A stretch of DNA of 64,000 nt from Flammeovirgaceae bacterium UBA7330. GTDB lineage: Bacteria > Bacteroidota > Bacteroidia > Cytophagales > Cyclobacteriaceae. The stretch covers positions 62,001 to 126,000 of the forward strand of contig DKPQ01000010.1 in the NCBI GenBank assembly GCA_002471275.1, in the 5' to 3' direction. The translations under genes were made by a program, and so were the position numbers. Below the pieces are notes generated by a model. It did no database searches, was not told the origin of the DNA, and saw only the letters and a program-made list of their open reading frames with translations. Below, piece after piece: positions 55,414 through 62,763 of the stretch. Within the stretch, counting starts at the first letter, position 1. Each line of letters begins with the position of its first letter.

Positions 55414-56045
55414 TGGCGAGATCAAAAAACAGAAAACCTGCAGAGGTTAGTTCAGGCTCCATGGCGGATATCGCTTTCCTTTTGTTGATATTCTTTTTGG
55501 TTACTACAACCATCGCGAATGACAAAGGAATTCTGATCTCTTTGCCACCAAAGCCTGATCCTAATGAGCCACCACCGGTTGTTGAGAAAAACGACAAGAA
55601 TATTTATGCTATTCTTGCCAATTCTCAGGATAAACTGTTGGTGGAGAGTGAGCCGTACGAAGGTACGATGGAGGAGTTGACAGAAGACATCAAAAAATTC
55701 GTCCTCAATTTCGGGAAGCCCGGAGAAGAAGGGGTTGCTGTATATAACAGCCTGCCTTCCAGTCTGAAAAGCTACATCAATAGCAATGGGCGTGATCCAG
55801 CATCATCAGATGACCCGATAGAGGCTGTGGTGTCTTTTAAAGCCAACAGGGGTACTACCTATGAGTTGTATATCAATGTCCTTGATGCTGTTTACAAAGC
55901 ATACGATGAAATCTATGCAGAAAGGGCCGGACTGACGGTAGAAGAGTGGCTTACACTTGATAAGAGTAAGGATGCTCAGAGAGAAATCTACGCTCAGGCC
56001 CGTGAAGGTATAGGAAGGAATATTTCAATTGCTGAACCGAATTAA
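55413..56045 (+). CDS. ExbD/TolR-type biopolymer transport protein (first copy)
   Basis: The 210-residue protein has the single N-terminal membrane helix MADIAFLLLIFFLVTTTIA with the proton-path Asp, followed by a periplasmic domain. It is longer than typical ExbD (about 140). An extra segment (residues 85-145, with FGKPGEEGVAVYN and SSDDPIEAVV) interrupts the fold, and a C-terminal helical extension reaches NISIAEPN. This enlarged form is seen in Bacteroidota. It pairs with the shorter copy that follows after 2 bases. Confidence 0.9.
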   Translation: MARSKNRKPAEVSSGSMADIAFLLLIFFLVTTTIANDKGILISLPPKPDPNEPPPVVEKNDKNIYAILANSQDKLLVESEPYEGTMEELTEDIKKFVLNFGKPGEEGVAVYNSLPSSLKSYINSNGRDPASSDDPIEAVVSFKANRGTTYELYINVLDAVYKAYDEIYAERAGLTVEEWLTLDKSKDAQREIYAQAREGIGRNISIAEPN

Positions 56046-56047
56046 TT

Positions 56048-56509
56048 ATGTCTAAGTTTAAGAAAAGTTCAAGTACCTCAAACGATATACCAACTGCAGC
56101 ACTTCCGGATATCATCTTTATGCTACTTTTCTTCTTTATGGTGACAACCGTAATGAGGGAAACAGATATTCTGGTGAAGCAGCAGCTGCCGAGAGCTACA
56201 CAATTGACTAAAATCGAACGTAAGTCTCTGGTGAGCTACATTTATATTGGTGAGCCGAAAAATCCAAGTCTTTATGGTACCGAACCCAGGGTTCAAACCA
56301 ATGATGTATTTATCGAACCTACTGATATCATTCAGTTTGTGAATCAGGAGAAAGATAAATTATCTGAGGTGGAAAGAGATCAGATCACAATGTCTTTAAA
56401 AGGTGATATTGAGATTAAGATGGGTATAGTTTCCGACGTGCAGCAACAGCTAAGAGAAGCAAACGCACGAAAGGTTTTATATAGTTCGATCAAAAGATTA
56501 GATAACTAA
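56048..56509 (+). CDS. ExbD/TolR-type biopolymer transport protein (second copy)
   Basis: The 153-residue protein has the membrane helix ALPDIIFMLLFFFMVTTVM with the conserved Asp, then a compact periplasmic domain ending DVQQQLREANARKVLYSS, close to normal ExbD. It completes an ExbB-small-ExbD-ExbD set able to power TonB-dependent transport, including the SusC proteins of this window. The transcript ends at the strong terminator just after it. Confidence 0.92.
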   Translation: MSKFKKSSSTSNDIPTAALPDIIFMLLFFFMVTTVMRETDILVKQQLPRATQLTKIERKSLVSYIYIGEPKNPSLYGTEPRVQTNDVFIEPTDIIQFVNQEKDKLSEVERDQITMSLKGDIEIKMGIVSDVQQQLREANARKVLYSSIKRLDN

Positions 56510-56510
56510 A

Positions 56511-56539
56511 AAAAAGCCTCCGCAAGGAGGCTTTTTTTT
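56511..56539. terminator. Strong bidirectional terminator
   Basis: GCCTCC (56516-56521), GCAA tetraloop (56522-56525), GGAGGC (56526-56531) and eight T residues (56532-56539), with an A-run upstream, form a textbook intrinsic terminator. It serves the ExbD gene on the plus strand and, by its A-run, the lipoprotein gene ending at 56543 on the minus strand. Confidence 0.93.
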
Positions 56540-56542
56540 ATA

Positions 56543-56971
56543 TCAATTTGAGAGTTTTTCCTTTTGATCCTCCAGCCATTTTTTGGATTCTTCTGTGAGT
56601 TGAGTAATATCCTCATTAATTTCCTCTCCTGTATCATCTATTTCGTCTTCCAGCTCTTTAATGCCTTGCTGAGAGGATTTTTTCACCTCATCCATTAGAG
56701 AAGTTACTTTATTTCTTTCAGATTTTAATTTTGATACTGCCTCTGACACCTGCTCCCTGGCTTCTTCGCCAAGTTCTTCAGACTGGTCAGTGAGCTCATC
56801 AATCTTACCATCTAGCTTTGTTTTTAAATCGTTTAATTGCTGATTTAGCATTTCTTTCTTTTGCTTCATCTCAGACTCCACTGAGTCTTTTTCTTTTGTT
56901 GAATTTTCACATGCAGACGCTAAAACTAACGCGCATACCACTATAATTGAATATAATTTGTTCGTAATCAT
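56543..56971 (-). CDS. Coiled-coil lipoprotein
   Basis: The 142-residue product has a lipobox (LASAC) and is otherwise a charged helix: KEKDSVESEMKQKKEMLNQQ, DELTDQSEELGEEAREQV, KKWLEDQKEKLSN. The heptad-like spacing of hydrophobic residues suggests a long coiled coil. Gly and Pro are rare. It would be envelope-anchored; function unknown. It lies 17 bases after the ArsC/Spx-like gene, same strand, so they are probably co-transcribed. Confidence 0.75.
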   Translation of the reverse strand: MITNKLYSIIVVCALVLASACENSTKEKDSVESEMKQKKEMLNQQLNDLKTKLDGKIDELTDQSEELGEEAREQVSEAVSKLKSERNKVTSLMDEVKKSSQQGIKELEDEIDDTGEEINEDITQLTEESKKWLEDQKEKLSN

Positions 56972-56988
56972 GATTGTGTTTTGTTGGT

Positions 56989-57342
56989 TTAAAATTGCTC
57001 TTTAATGAGGTTGAGCGGAGAATCGACAAAAAATGACCTTTCCCGAGACAGGACAAAGGGTGTATTTAGCAATTCGGGTTGGTTTCTTAGCAATTTCAAT
57101 ATTTCTTCAGACGTGAAATCATCTTCGACTTTTTTATCTGTTCTTAGCAGTTTTGTAATGTCCACATCCAACATATTAGCAGCTTCTACCAATTGAGTTT
57201 CGGTAAGCATGTCTTTACTGACATCTTGTTCATTTATAGAGATCGATCTTAGCGTACGAAGATATCCCGCAGCTTCACGATCCTGTATATCGCTACTGTT
57301 ATAGATCAATAGATATTCGTTGCTGTTTAATGCCAAGCTCAT
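56989..57342 (-). CDS. ArsC/Spx-like thioredoxin-fold protein without cysteine
   Basis: From ATG 57342 (MSLALNSNEYLLIYNSSD) the product is about 117 residues. The second half, ITKLLRTDKK...DDFTSEEILKLLRNQPELLNTP and FVLSRERSFFVDSP, follows the ArsC/Spx order (R-T-K-x, S-D/E-E-L/I-L, N-P-x-L-x-x-R-P). At the place where arsenate reductase and Spx carry the catalytic Cys, it has YNSSD, and the whole predicted protein has no Cys. It therefore probably does not act as a reductase, and may bind a partner instead. An alternative start at 57369 would add nine residues, including one Cys outside the fold. Confidence 0.65.
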   Translation of the reverse strand: MSLALNSNEYLLIYNSSDIQDREAAGYLRTLRSISINEQDVSKDMLTETQLVEAANMLDVDITKLLRTDKKVEDDFTSEEILKLLRNQPELLNTPFVLSRERSFFVDSPLNLIKEQF

Positions 57343-57420
57343 ACTTACTAAACAGGCCTTCCACATCATTGTTTATGATTATTTTTATTTTTTAATTAGA
57401 TCTAGCCTTTTTAGTCACTC

Positions 57421-59328
57421 ATGATCAACATACACTTGTCAAATCAATTACTTTGCCTTTTTATAGGAGTTGTCGTATCACTGGTATTCAATTCCTGCAA
57501 CAGATTACCAGATACATATGATACCATAAGTCCGAATGTTGCTTTTTCTTTTACCCTTACAGTCAATGAAAGTTCTTCCCCTGTCTATACCATCCAATAC
57601 AAGGGAAAGGAGGTCATTCAACCTTCTCTTTTGGGTTTGGAGATCGATGGCAACAGAGTTAAGGAAGGCCTTGCTGTCAGGGAGGTGGAAACAAAGTCCG
57701 TGTCAGGGGATTGGAAGCCAGTCTACGGAGAAAGAAACCAATACCCGGATAATTATGCGGAAGCGCTATATGAGCTGACAGGCTACGAAAAACCCATCAG
57801 ATTGCGGGTAAGGGCATACAACGAGGGCGTGGCGTTCCGATATGAACTTCCTGAAGTGAGTGCTCCATTAACTGTAAACAGTGAGTTAACTGAATTTTCC
57901 GTTCCTGTTACATCCAGCTTATGGGCATCGCATCGCGCTCAAAGTGAAATCATGGAAATGGGTGTTTCAGAAATTGAGGAGATCGTCGAGAGACCTCTGT
58001 TGATACAGCCTGAAGAAAACCTGTTCCTGGCTATAGGAGAAGCTGCCCTTGTAAATTTTGCCCGAATGAAACTTTCAAAAAAAGCCGGAGGTACTTTAGT
58101 AGCATCCCTCGAGGGCGAAGCTGTAATGAACAAATCGTTTTCAACGCCATGGAGGTTTGTTATGGCAGGGGAGACCCCTGGTCAGATTTTGGAGAACAAC
58201 TATTTGTTGCTGAATCTCAACGAACCAAATAAGTTGGATGACACCTCATGGATCAGGCCAGGTAAAGTAATTCGTGAGGTAACATTAACTACCCGTGGTG
58301 GTATGGCATGTGTGGATTTTGCAGTAAAGCACAACCTGGAGTATATCGAGTTTGATGCCGGATGGTATGGAAATGAATATGATGATGCTTCAGATGCCAC
58401 TACGATTACTGTGGATCCAAAGCGATCTAAAGGACCCCTCGATTTATTGGCTGTGATTGAGTATGCCAAATCAAAGGATATTGGCGTGATCTTATATGTC
58501 AACAGAAGGGCATTGGAAAAGCAGCTGGATGAAGTGTTACCACTTCTTAGCTCGTGGGGAGTAAGTGGAATTAAGTACGGTTTTGTCAACGTAGGGCCAC
58601 AGGAATGGACCAGCTGGTTGCATGATGCTGTAAGAAAAGCGGCTGAGCACAAATTGATGATTGATGTCCATGACGAATACCGACCCACCGGATATTCAAG
58701 AACCTATCCCAACTTTATGACTCAGGAAGGTATCCGGGGTGATGAAGAGTCACCAACCAACTCCATGGTTTTGAAGACGCTATTTACCCGGATGATTGCT
58801 GGAGCAGGAGACCATACCAACTGCTATTTTGCTCCACGGGTAGATGAAACCATGGGGTCGCATGCTTCGCAGCTGGCCAAGTCAGTGATTATTTATAGTC
58901 CATGGCAGTTTCTCTACTGGTATGATCGTCCGAAAGGGTCACGCCCGGGTGATGAAGGCGCTGGTGGAAGTAAATCCTTTATTCAGGAGGTGCCGGAGCT
59001 GGCTTTCTTTGATGCACTACCAACCGTTTGGGACGATACCAAAGTCCTTGAGGGCTATCCTGGTAAATATGCTACAGTGGCTAGAAAATCGGGGGGCGAT
59101 TGGTTTGTTGGGGTTTTAAATGGGGAGGAAAGCAGAACGTTTGGGGTCCCGCTGCAATTCCTGGATCAGGGCGATAAATATTTGGCCACTATTTATTCAG
59201 ACGATGCTTCTGTAGCAACAATAACGAAAGTGAAAATTAAAGAACAAGAAGTCAGTGCCAAAGATATTCTGAAGTTTGATGTAAAAAAGAGCAATGGACT
59301 TGCCATCCATATTCGGAAAGTGAATTAA
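57421..59328 (+). CDS. Glycoside hydrolase family 97, lipoprotein
   Basis: The 635-residue protein has a lipobox (FNSC), an N-terminal beta-super-sandwich (about residues 40-280; YTIQYKGKEVIQPSLLGLE) and a (beta/alpha)8 barrel. Barrel motifs are YIEFDAGWYGNEYD, GVILYVNRRAL, GIKYGFVNVG (G387), DVHDEYRPTGYSRTYPNFMTQEG, and a C-terminal beta domain. GH97 enzymes cut alpha-glucosidic or alpha-galactosidic bonds in the periplasm. At the position where retaining members have a nucleophile Asp in a K-x-D-F-like strand, this one has Gly (K-Y-G-F), as in the inverting SusB type. It is not adjacent to SusCD. Confidence 0.9.
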   Translation: MINIHLSNQLLCLFIGVVVSLVFNSCNRLPDTYDTISPNVAFSFTLTVNESSSPVYTIQYKGKEVIQPSLLGLEIDGNRVKEGLAVREVETKSVSGDWKPVYGERNQYPDNYAEALYELTGYEKPIRLRVRAYNEGVAFRYELPEVSAPLTVNSELTEFSVPVTSSLWASHRAQSEIMEMGVSEIEEIVERPLLIQPEENLFLAIGEAALVNFARMKLSKKAGGTLVASLEGEAVMNKSFSTPWRFVMAGETPGQILENNYLLLNLNEPNKLDDTSWIRPGKVIREVTLTTRGGMACVDFAVKHNLEYIEFDAGWYGNEYDDASDATTITVDPKRSKGPLDLLAVIEYAKSKDIGVILYVNRRALEKQLDEVLPLLSSWGVSGIKYGFVNVGPQEWTSWLHDAVRKAAEHKLMIDVHDEYRPTGYSRTYPNFMTQEGIRGDEESPTNSMVLKTLFTRMIAGAGDHTNCYFAPRVDETMGSHASQLAKSVIIYSPWQFLYWYDRPKGSRPGDEGAGGSKSFIQEVPELAFFDALPTVWDDTKVLEGYPGKYATVARKSGGDWFVGVLNGEESRTFGVPLQFLDQGDKYLATIYSDDASVATITKVKIKEQEVSAKDILKFDVKKSNGLAIHIRKVN

Positions 59329-59335
59329 AATCAAC

Positions 59336-60703
59336 CTACCTGATATAGACCGTCTTGGCATTCACAAACTCTTTGATACCTATAAAGGAGAGTTCTCTTC
59401 CGTAACCACTTTCCTTTATCCCACCAAAAGGGAGTCGAGGATCTGATTTCACAAATGCATTGATAAAAGTGGATCCTGCCTGAATCTTCGAGGCCATGAT
59501 TTCAGCTTTAGCGAGGTCCCGGGTAAAAATGGCAGACCCCAAACCATAGATGGTATCGTTGGCCACTTTAATCGCTTCCTCGTCGTCTTTCACTTCAATA
59601 ATGGAAGCTACCGGACCAAATAACTCTTCATCATAAGCCGGCATCCCAGGCTTTACATGAGCCAGTATAGTTGGAGGATAGTAATACCCGCGTCCCTGAT
59701 CAATTTTACCGCCCAAAACGATCTCGGCTCCTTCCTTTACCGATTGGTCTACCTGATCAGCCAGCAATTGCATCAGGTCTTTCCTGGCCATCGGACCGAT
59801 ATCCGTTTCATCAGCAGTAGGATTTCCAATTACCTTGGCTTCCATGAGTTTTTTTACCTTTTCCACAAAAGGTTTTTTGATTGCACTTACTACAATAAAT
59901 CGCTTGGCAGCTATGCAGCTTTGACCGCTGTTGATAAGCCTCCCCGTCACACAAGTTTCGGCGGCCAGGTTCAGGTCAGCATCAGCAAGAATCAAATATG
60001 GGTCACTGCCCCCCAGCTCCAGCACAGTCTTTTTGAGATATTTTCCTGCCAGGGCCGCCAGAGACTTGCCTGCCCTGGTAGAACCAGTCAATGTGACAGC
60101 AGCAATCTTTTTGTTAGCCACTATGGGTTCTATTTGGGGGATGTCGGCAATGATCGTATTAAACAGATATATTGGAAATCCTGCCTCTTCGAAAATTCTT
60201 TGTATGGACAAGGCACATGCCGTGGTGTTTGGTGAATGCTTCAAGATACAGGCATTCCCCGCCATCAATGCCGGAGCAGCAAAACGGAAGACCTGCCAGT
60301 AGGGGAAATTCCACGGCATGACTGCCAGGACCACGCCGAGGGGGTCGTACCTCACATAGCTTTTGGAGGCATCTGATTTGATGACCTCTTTTTGTAGAAA
60401 AGCTTCCGCATTGGTCGCATAATACTCGCATACCCAGGCACATTTCTCAATTTCGGCCACCGATTGATCCAGCGGTTTCCCCATCTCCAGGGTGATTTCT
60501 TCAGCTAGTTGATCTTTCTTTTTTTCAAGCAGATCTTTCAGCTTACGAAAGAGGACACTGCGCTCGGTGAAGCTTGTCTCTTTCCATTCCAGCCAACAGT
60601 GATGTGCATGATCAATCGTATGGCTGATCTTTGAATCCTGATAATATTCATAGGTATTTAGCTGCTCTTCAGTAGCTGGATTGATGGTTTCGAATGTGTT
60701 CAT
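59336..60703 (-). CDS. NAD(P)-dependent aldehyde dehydrogenase, succinate-semialdehyde type
   Basis: This 455-residue ALDH has MPWNFPYWQV, VTLTGSTRAGKSLA, LELGGSDPYLILADADL (catalytic Glu), and NSGQSCIAAKRF (catalytic Cys). PFGGIKESGYGREL follows near the C-terminus. The sequence style fits the GabD2/YneI succinate-semialdehyde subgroup. It is cytoplasmic and oxidises an aldehyde to an acid with NAD(P). It lies 11 bases after the HNH gene on the same strand and converges on GH97 with 7 bases between stops. Confidence 0.9.
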   Translation of the reverse strand: MNTFETINPATEEQLNTYEYYQDSKISHTIDHAHHCWLEWKETSFTERSVLFRKLKDLLEKKKDQLAEEITLEMGKPLDQSVAEIEKCAWVCEYYATNAEAFLQKEVIKSDASKSYVRYDPLGVVLAVMPWNFPYWQVFRFAAPALMAGNACILKHSPNTTACALSIQRIFEEAGFPIYLFNTIIADIPQIEPIVANKKIAAVTLTGSTRAGKSLAALAGKYLKKTVLELGGSDPYLILADADLNLAAETCVTGRLINSGQSCIAAKRFIVVSAIKKPFVEKVKKLMEAKVIGNPTADETDIGPMARKDLMQLLADQVDQSVKEGAEIVLGGKIDQGRGYYYPPTILAHVKPGMPAYDEELFGPVASIIEVKDDEEAIKVANDTIYGLGSAIFTRDLAKAEIMASKIQAGSTFINAFVKSDPRLPFGGIKESGYGRELSFIGIKEFVNAKTVYIR

Positions 60704-60714
60704 TTGTGTATGGC

Positions 60715-61221
60715 TTATGCTGATGCTTTCCTGTCAAGGAATGGGATCCAGTCTTCCCTCATCTTGTTGGTAGTGGATCTTAGAAACATAACATATGTAG
60801 GTCGAATTGGTTTCCTTACCAATCGTAATCCTACCTGATCGGGGCTGAAATCGCCTTTGCGGGCATTGCAGGTCTTACAGGCGGTCACCAGGTTGGTCCA
60901 GGTAGATTTGCCCCCTTTGGAGCGTGGGACCAGGTGATCCAGGGTCAGATCTTTGGAAGTGCCACAATACTGGCAGGCATAAGCATCCCTTTTAAATACA
61001 TTGTGACGTGTCAATACGACCCCTTTGTAGGGGATGTGAGCGTATTGTAAAATGCGGATTACCGAGGGAAAGGGGAAACATTTGTCCACTGAACGAAGTA
61101 CTGCATCAGACTTCTCACTCAACATTTCTGCTTTGTTCAAAAAGACCAATAAAAAAGCTCTTTGAACTGAACAAACTGAGATAGGCGTGAAATCTTGATT
61201 GAGTACAAGGACCGCGTTCAT
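60715..61221 (-). CDS. HNH endonuclease family protein
   Basis: The 168-residue protein carries an HNH nuclease with a Zn knuckle: CQYCGTSKDLTLDHLVPRSKGG (DH of HNH, paired Cys) and NLVTACKTCNARKGD (second Cys pair, N). The N-terminal 60 residues (VLNQDFTPISVCSVQRAFLLV) are typical of the stand-alone family seen across Bacteroidota, where its role is unknown but not clearly mobile. It overlaps the smpB end by 4 bases, a stable arrangement, so it is a chromosomal gene rather than a homing nuclease. Confidence 0.88.
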   Translation of the reverse strand: MNAVLVLNQDFTPISVCSVQRAFLLVFLNKAEMLSEKSDAVLRSVDKCFPFPSVIRILQYAHIPYKGVVLTRHNVFKRDAYACQYCGTSKDLTLDHLVPRSKGGKSTWTNLVTACKTCNARKGDFSPDQVGLRLVRKPIRPTYVMFLRSTTNKMREDWIPFLDRKASA

Positions 61222-61682
61222 ATTTTCAATCTTTTCATTTCTCTATCCTGATCCTTCTTCTTAAGCGTATCCCTCTTATCAAAAAGCTTCTTACCCCGTG
61301 CCAGTGCAATGCCCACTTTGGCATACCCTCGTTTGTTCACGAATAGTTTCGTGGGTATGATCGTTAACCCTTTTTCTTCGGTCTTGGCCTTGAGCTTTTT
61401 TAATTCACTTTTTTTCAAGAGCATTTTACGCTCTCGCATAGGGTCATGGTTTTGGAACGAACTCTCCGTGTACGGGGTAATGTTCATTCCCTTGATAAAA
61501 AGCTCGTCGTTGTGTAAATAACAATAGGCCCCAGAAAGGCTGATTTTTCCCTCCCGAATGGACTTTATTTCGGTTCCTTTCAGCACAATACCTGCTTCAA
61601 ACTGCTCCAGCCACTCATACTCGAAACTAGCCTTTCGGTTTTTTATACTGATATCGTTAGAAAATCGCTTTTCTTTAGCCAT
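61218..61682 (-). CDS. smpB: SsrA-binding protein SmpB
   Basis: This trans-translation factor of about 154 residues from ATG 61682 (MAKEKRFSND) binds tmRNA and directs it to stalled ribosomes. Motifs are IKNRKASFEYEWLEQFEAGI, VLKGTEIKSIREGKISLSGAYC, and the C-terminal basic tail KLFDKRDTLKKKDQDREMKR, which enters the empty mRNA channel. The longer start at 61697 adds only five residues. No ssrA gene was seen in this window. Confidence 0.96.
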   Translation of the reverse strand: MAKEKRFSNDISIKNRKASFEYEWLEQFEAGIVLKGTEIKSIREGKISLSGAYCYLHNDELFIKGMNITPYTESSFQNHDPMRERKMLLKKSELKKLKAKTEEKGLTIIPTKLFVNKRGYAKVGIALARGKKLFDKRDTLKKKDQDREMKRLKI

Positions 61683-61740
61683 GACATACTTATTCAATTT
61701 AAAAATAATGAAGGGCCGGTGATATTAAAAAATATAGGCT

Positions 61741-62745
61741 TTAAAATATCATTCGGGGTAGCGGACTGTCTGTAAGTTGACCGAAATTGTTGGATTTAAA
61801 GTTTAAATATCCAGTTAATGCGATCATCGCTGCGTTATCCGTGCAATATTCAAATTTTGGAATAAACACCTCCCATTTATTTTCCTGTGCCATATCTTCT
61901 AACGCCTTTCTAAGACCCTGGTTGGCAGATACACCACCGGCAATTCCTATGGACCGGATCTTCTCCTGCTTTGCGGCCTTCTTCAATTTTTTCAATAGCA
62001 TGTTTATCAGCGTATGCTGAATACTGGCCGCCAGGTCGTTTAGATTCTTTTCGATGAAGTGTTCATCTTTTTTTACTCCATCACGAAGGAAATACAGGAA
62101 GGCTGTTTTAATCCCAGAGAATGAAAAATCATATCCCGGCATCTCTGTTTCCGGGAAGCTAAACCTGAGTGAATCTCCCTGCTGTGCCAGTTTATCTACC
62201 TGGGGACCACCAGGATAGCCGAGGCCCAATAACTTGGCACATTTATCAAACGCTTCACCTACAGCATCGTCCTGTGTCTGACCGATGATGGTCATTTGAT
62301 CAAAGTCATCTAATCTTACAAGTTGGGTATGACCACCACTTACTGTCATGCAGAGAAATGGAAACTTAGGATGTGGCTCCTCGATGAAATGAGAAAAAAT
62401 GTGGGCATGCATGTGATGGACAGGAATAACTGGTATGGACAGACTCAACGCCATCGCTTTGGCAAAAGAACTACCTACCAAAAGTGATCCCAAAAGTCCG
62501 GGGCCACGAGTATAAGCAATTGCATTAATTTTGTGGGGTGTTATATCTGCTTCCTTCAGGGCTTCGTTTACTACCGGGACAATATTTTTTTGATGTGACC
62601 TGGAAGCTAACTCTGGGACGACTCCGCCGTAACTTTTATGAATAGATTGTGTTGCAATGATATTACTTCTAATTTTTCCGTTAATACAAATAGAAGCTGA
62701 AGTTTCATCACAGGATGATTCTATACCGAGAATAGTGCAATCCAT
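61741..62745 (-). CDS. tsaD: tRNA N6-adenosine threonylcarbamoyltransferase subunit
   Basis: The 334-residue TsaD (Gcp/YgjD) is the catalytic subunit of the t6A synthesis complex. Motifs are ILGIESSCDETSAS, VPELASRSHQ, the metal-binding HHMHAHIFSHF, and CMTVSGGHTQLV. The C-terminal part has IGIAGGVSANQGLRKAL and CTDNAAMIA. It is divergent from the TamB-like gene, with 18 bases between starts, a neighbourhood often seen in Bacteroidota. tsaB and tsaE are not here. Confidence 0.97.
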   Translation of the reverse strand: MDCTILGIESSCDETSASICINGKIRSNIIATQSIHKSYGGVVPELASRSHQKNIVPVVNEALKEADITPHKINAIAYTRGPGLLGSLLVGSSFAKAMALSLSIPVIPVHHMHAHIFSHFIEEPHPKFPFLCMTVSGGHTQLVRLDDFDQMTIIGQTQDDAVGEAFDKCAKLLGLGYPGGPQVDKLAQQGDSLRFSFPETEMPGYDFSFSGIKTAFLYFLRDGVKKDEHFIEKNLNDLAASIQHTLINMLLKKLKKAAKQEKIRSIGIAGGVSANQGLRKALEDMAQENKWEVFIPKFEYCTDNAAMIALTGYLNFKSNNFGQLTDSPLPRMIF

Positions 62746-62763
62746 AGGGAGCCAAAAATACAG

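Noticed and set aside
60715..61221. HNH gene as a mobile or homing nuclease
   Set aside because: It overlaps smpB by 4 bases in a tight operon and has the form of the conserved stand-alone chromosomal family; no repeats or intron borders seen.
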